From CAZENU01 sp965222125 (GTDB lineage Bacteria; Chloroflexota; Dehalococcoidia; Lucifugimonadales; CAZENU01): a stretch of DNA of 64,000 nt. Below the pieces are notes generated by a model. That model did not search any database. It was not told the origin of the DNA and was given only the letters and a program-made list of their open reading frames with translations. The stretch spans positions 496,001 through 560,000 of the forward strand of contig CBDCTC010000006.1 in NCBI GenBank assembly GCA_965222125.1, read 5' to 3'. The translations under genes and the position numbers were made by a program. Positions 63,678-64,000 of the stretch are shown piece after piece (the stretch's first letter is position 1; every line of letters starts with the position of its first letter).

Positions 63678-64000
63678 CCAAATTCAAGATCTGCGGCCTC
63701 CGCGACGCGGACAACGCGCTGGTCGCCGCGGTCTCGGGGGCGGACTTTCTCGGCTTCGGCTTCGTTCCGGGCGTGCGCAGGCATCTTCTTCTGGACGACG
63801 CCCGCGCGGTGATCGACGAGTTCCGCGGCCGCTGCGACGGGACTCCCCCCCGCCTCGTTGGCCTGTTCGCGGACCAACCGGCGGACGAGGTGAACCGCAC
63901 CGTCGCCGCCTGCGGCCTCGACCTGGTCCAGCTCTGCGGGCGGGAGTCGAGGGACTACATGCGCCTCATCCGGGCACCGGTGGTCAAGATGGTCAAGGTG
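63674..64000 (+). CDS. trpF: Phosphoribosylanthranilate isomerase, partial
   Basis: 109 residues are visible, from a GTG overlapping the trpC stop to the window edge, with no stop. VTKFKICGLRDADNALVAAV has the family start with the active-site cysteine (KICG); GADFLGFGFVPGVRRHL and VGLFADQPADEVNRT, VQLCGRES follow, as in TrpF. It isomerises PRA to CdRP before trpC. The rest of the gene, with the catalytic Asp, lies beyond the window. Confidence 0.92.
   Translation, partial: MTKFKICGLRDADNALVAAVSGADFLGFGFVPGVRRHLLLDDARAVIDEFRGRCDGTPPRLVGLFADQPADEVNRTVAACGLDLVQLCGRESRDYMRLIRAPVVKMVKV

Overview
The window is high-GC bacterial DNA with densely packed operons. I infer a Chloroflexota member, probably of the SAR202/Dehalococcoidia type. 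The grounds are PT-rich lipoprotein linkers, an F420/PPOX-type oxidoreductase inside a trp operon, a trp T-box, and paralogous P-loop proteins of a kind I associate with that group. No marker gene in the window fixes the taxonomy.

Left part (1-24.6 kb) is accessory and scarred. It starts with a tRNA-Ile-associated integrative element: HTH genes, an HTH plus ImmA-like protease pair, an RHH protein, and a frameshifted large serine recombinase abutting the tRNA 3' end. Next come three IS1380-type elements (two intact genes, one decayed) and an IS1182-family element that precisely interrupts an already decaying M16 zinc-protease gene. A low-GC purC plus HAD-phosphatase island sits between two insertion sequences. 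An NHL-repeat/DUF1800 pair and a DUF2339 membrane protein lie among the elements.

Middle part (24.6-45 kb) is mostly metabolic. It holds kbl, an SDR and a SelA-fold PLP enzyme; a pterin dehydratase; galU with two related P-loop proteins around a PQQ-propeller lipoprotein; a FMN 2-hydroxyacid dehydrogenase facing a membrane Fe-S oxidoreductase; a DUF7662-like plus PIN toxin-antitoxin candidate; a ThDP enzyme coupled to dinB; fmt; a cupin; and a NUDIX hydrolase. At 41493-41771 (minus) is a SelW/Rdx-like selenoprotein gene with an in-frame UGA (CxxU) and a plausible bacterial SECIS hairpin. It is followed by a surface metalloprotease with nearly identical 207-bp tandem repeats.

Right part (45-64 kb) is core-like: a DUF192 lipoprotein, mutS2, thrB-lysC, two GT2 glycosyltransferases, and a large lipoprotein with a peptidase-MA-like domain. 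It ends with a strong promoter and Trp T-box driving trpS-trpE-trpG-PPOX, then a palindromic repeat and an IS630 element that separate these genes from trpD-trpC-trpF (trpF runs off the window). Dispersed palindromic repeats of two families lie in intergenic gaps. No CRISPR array or rRNA was seen.
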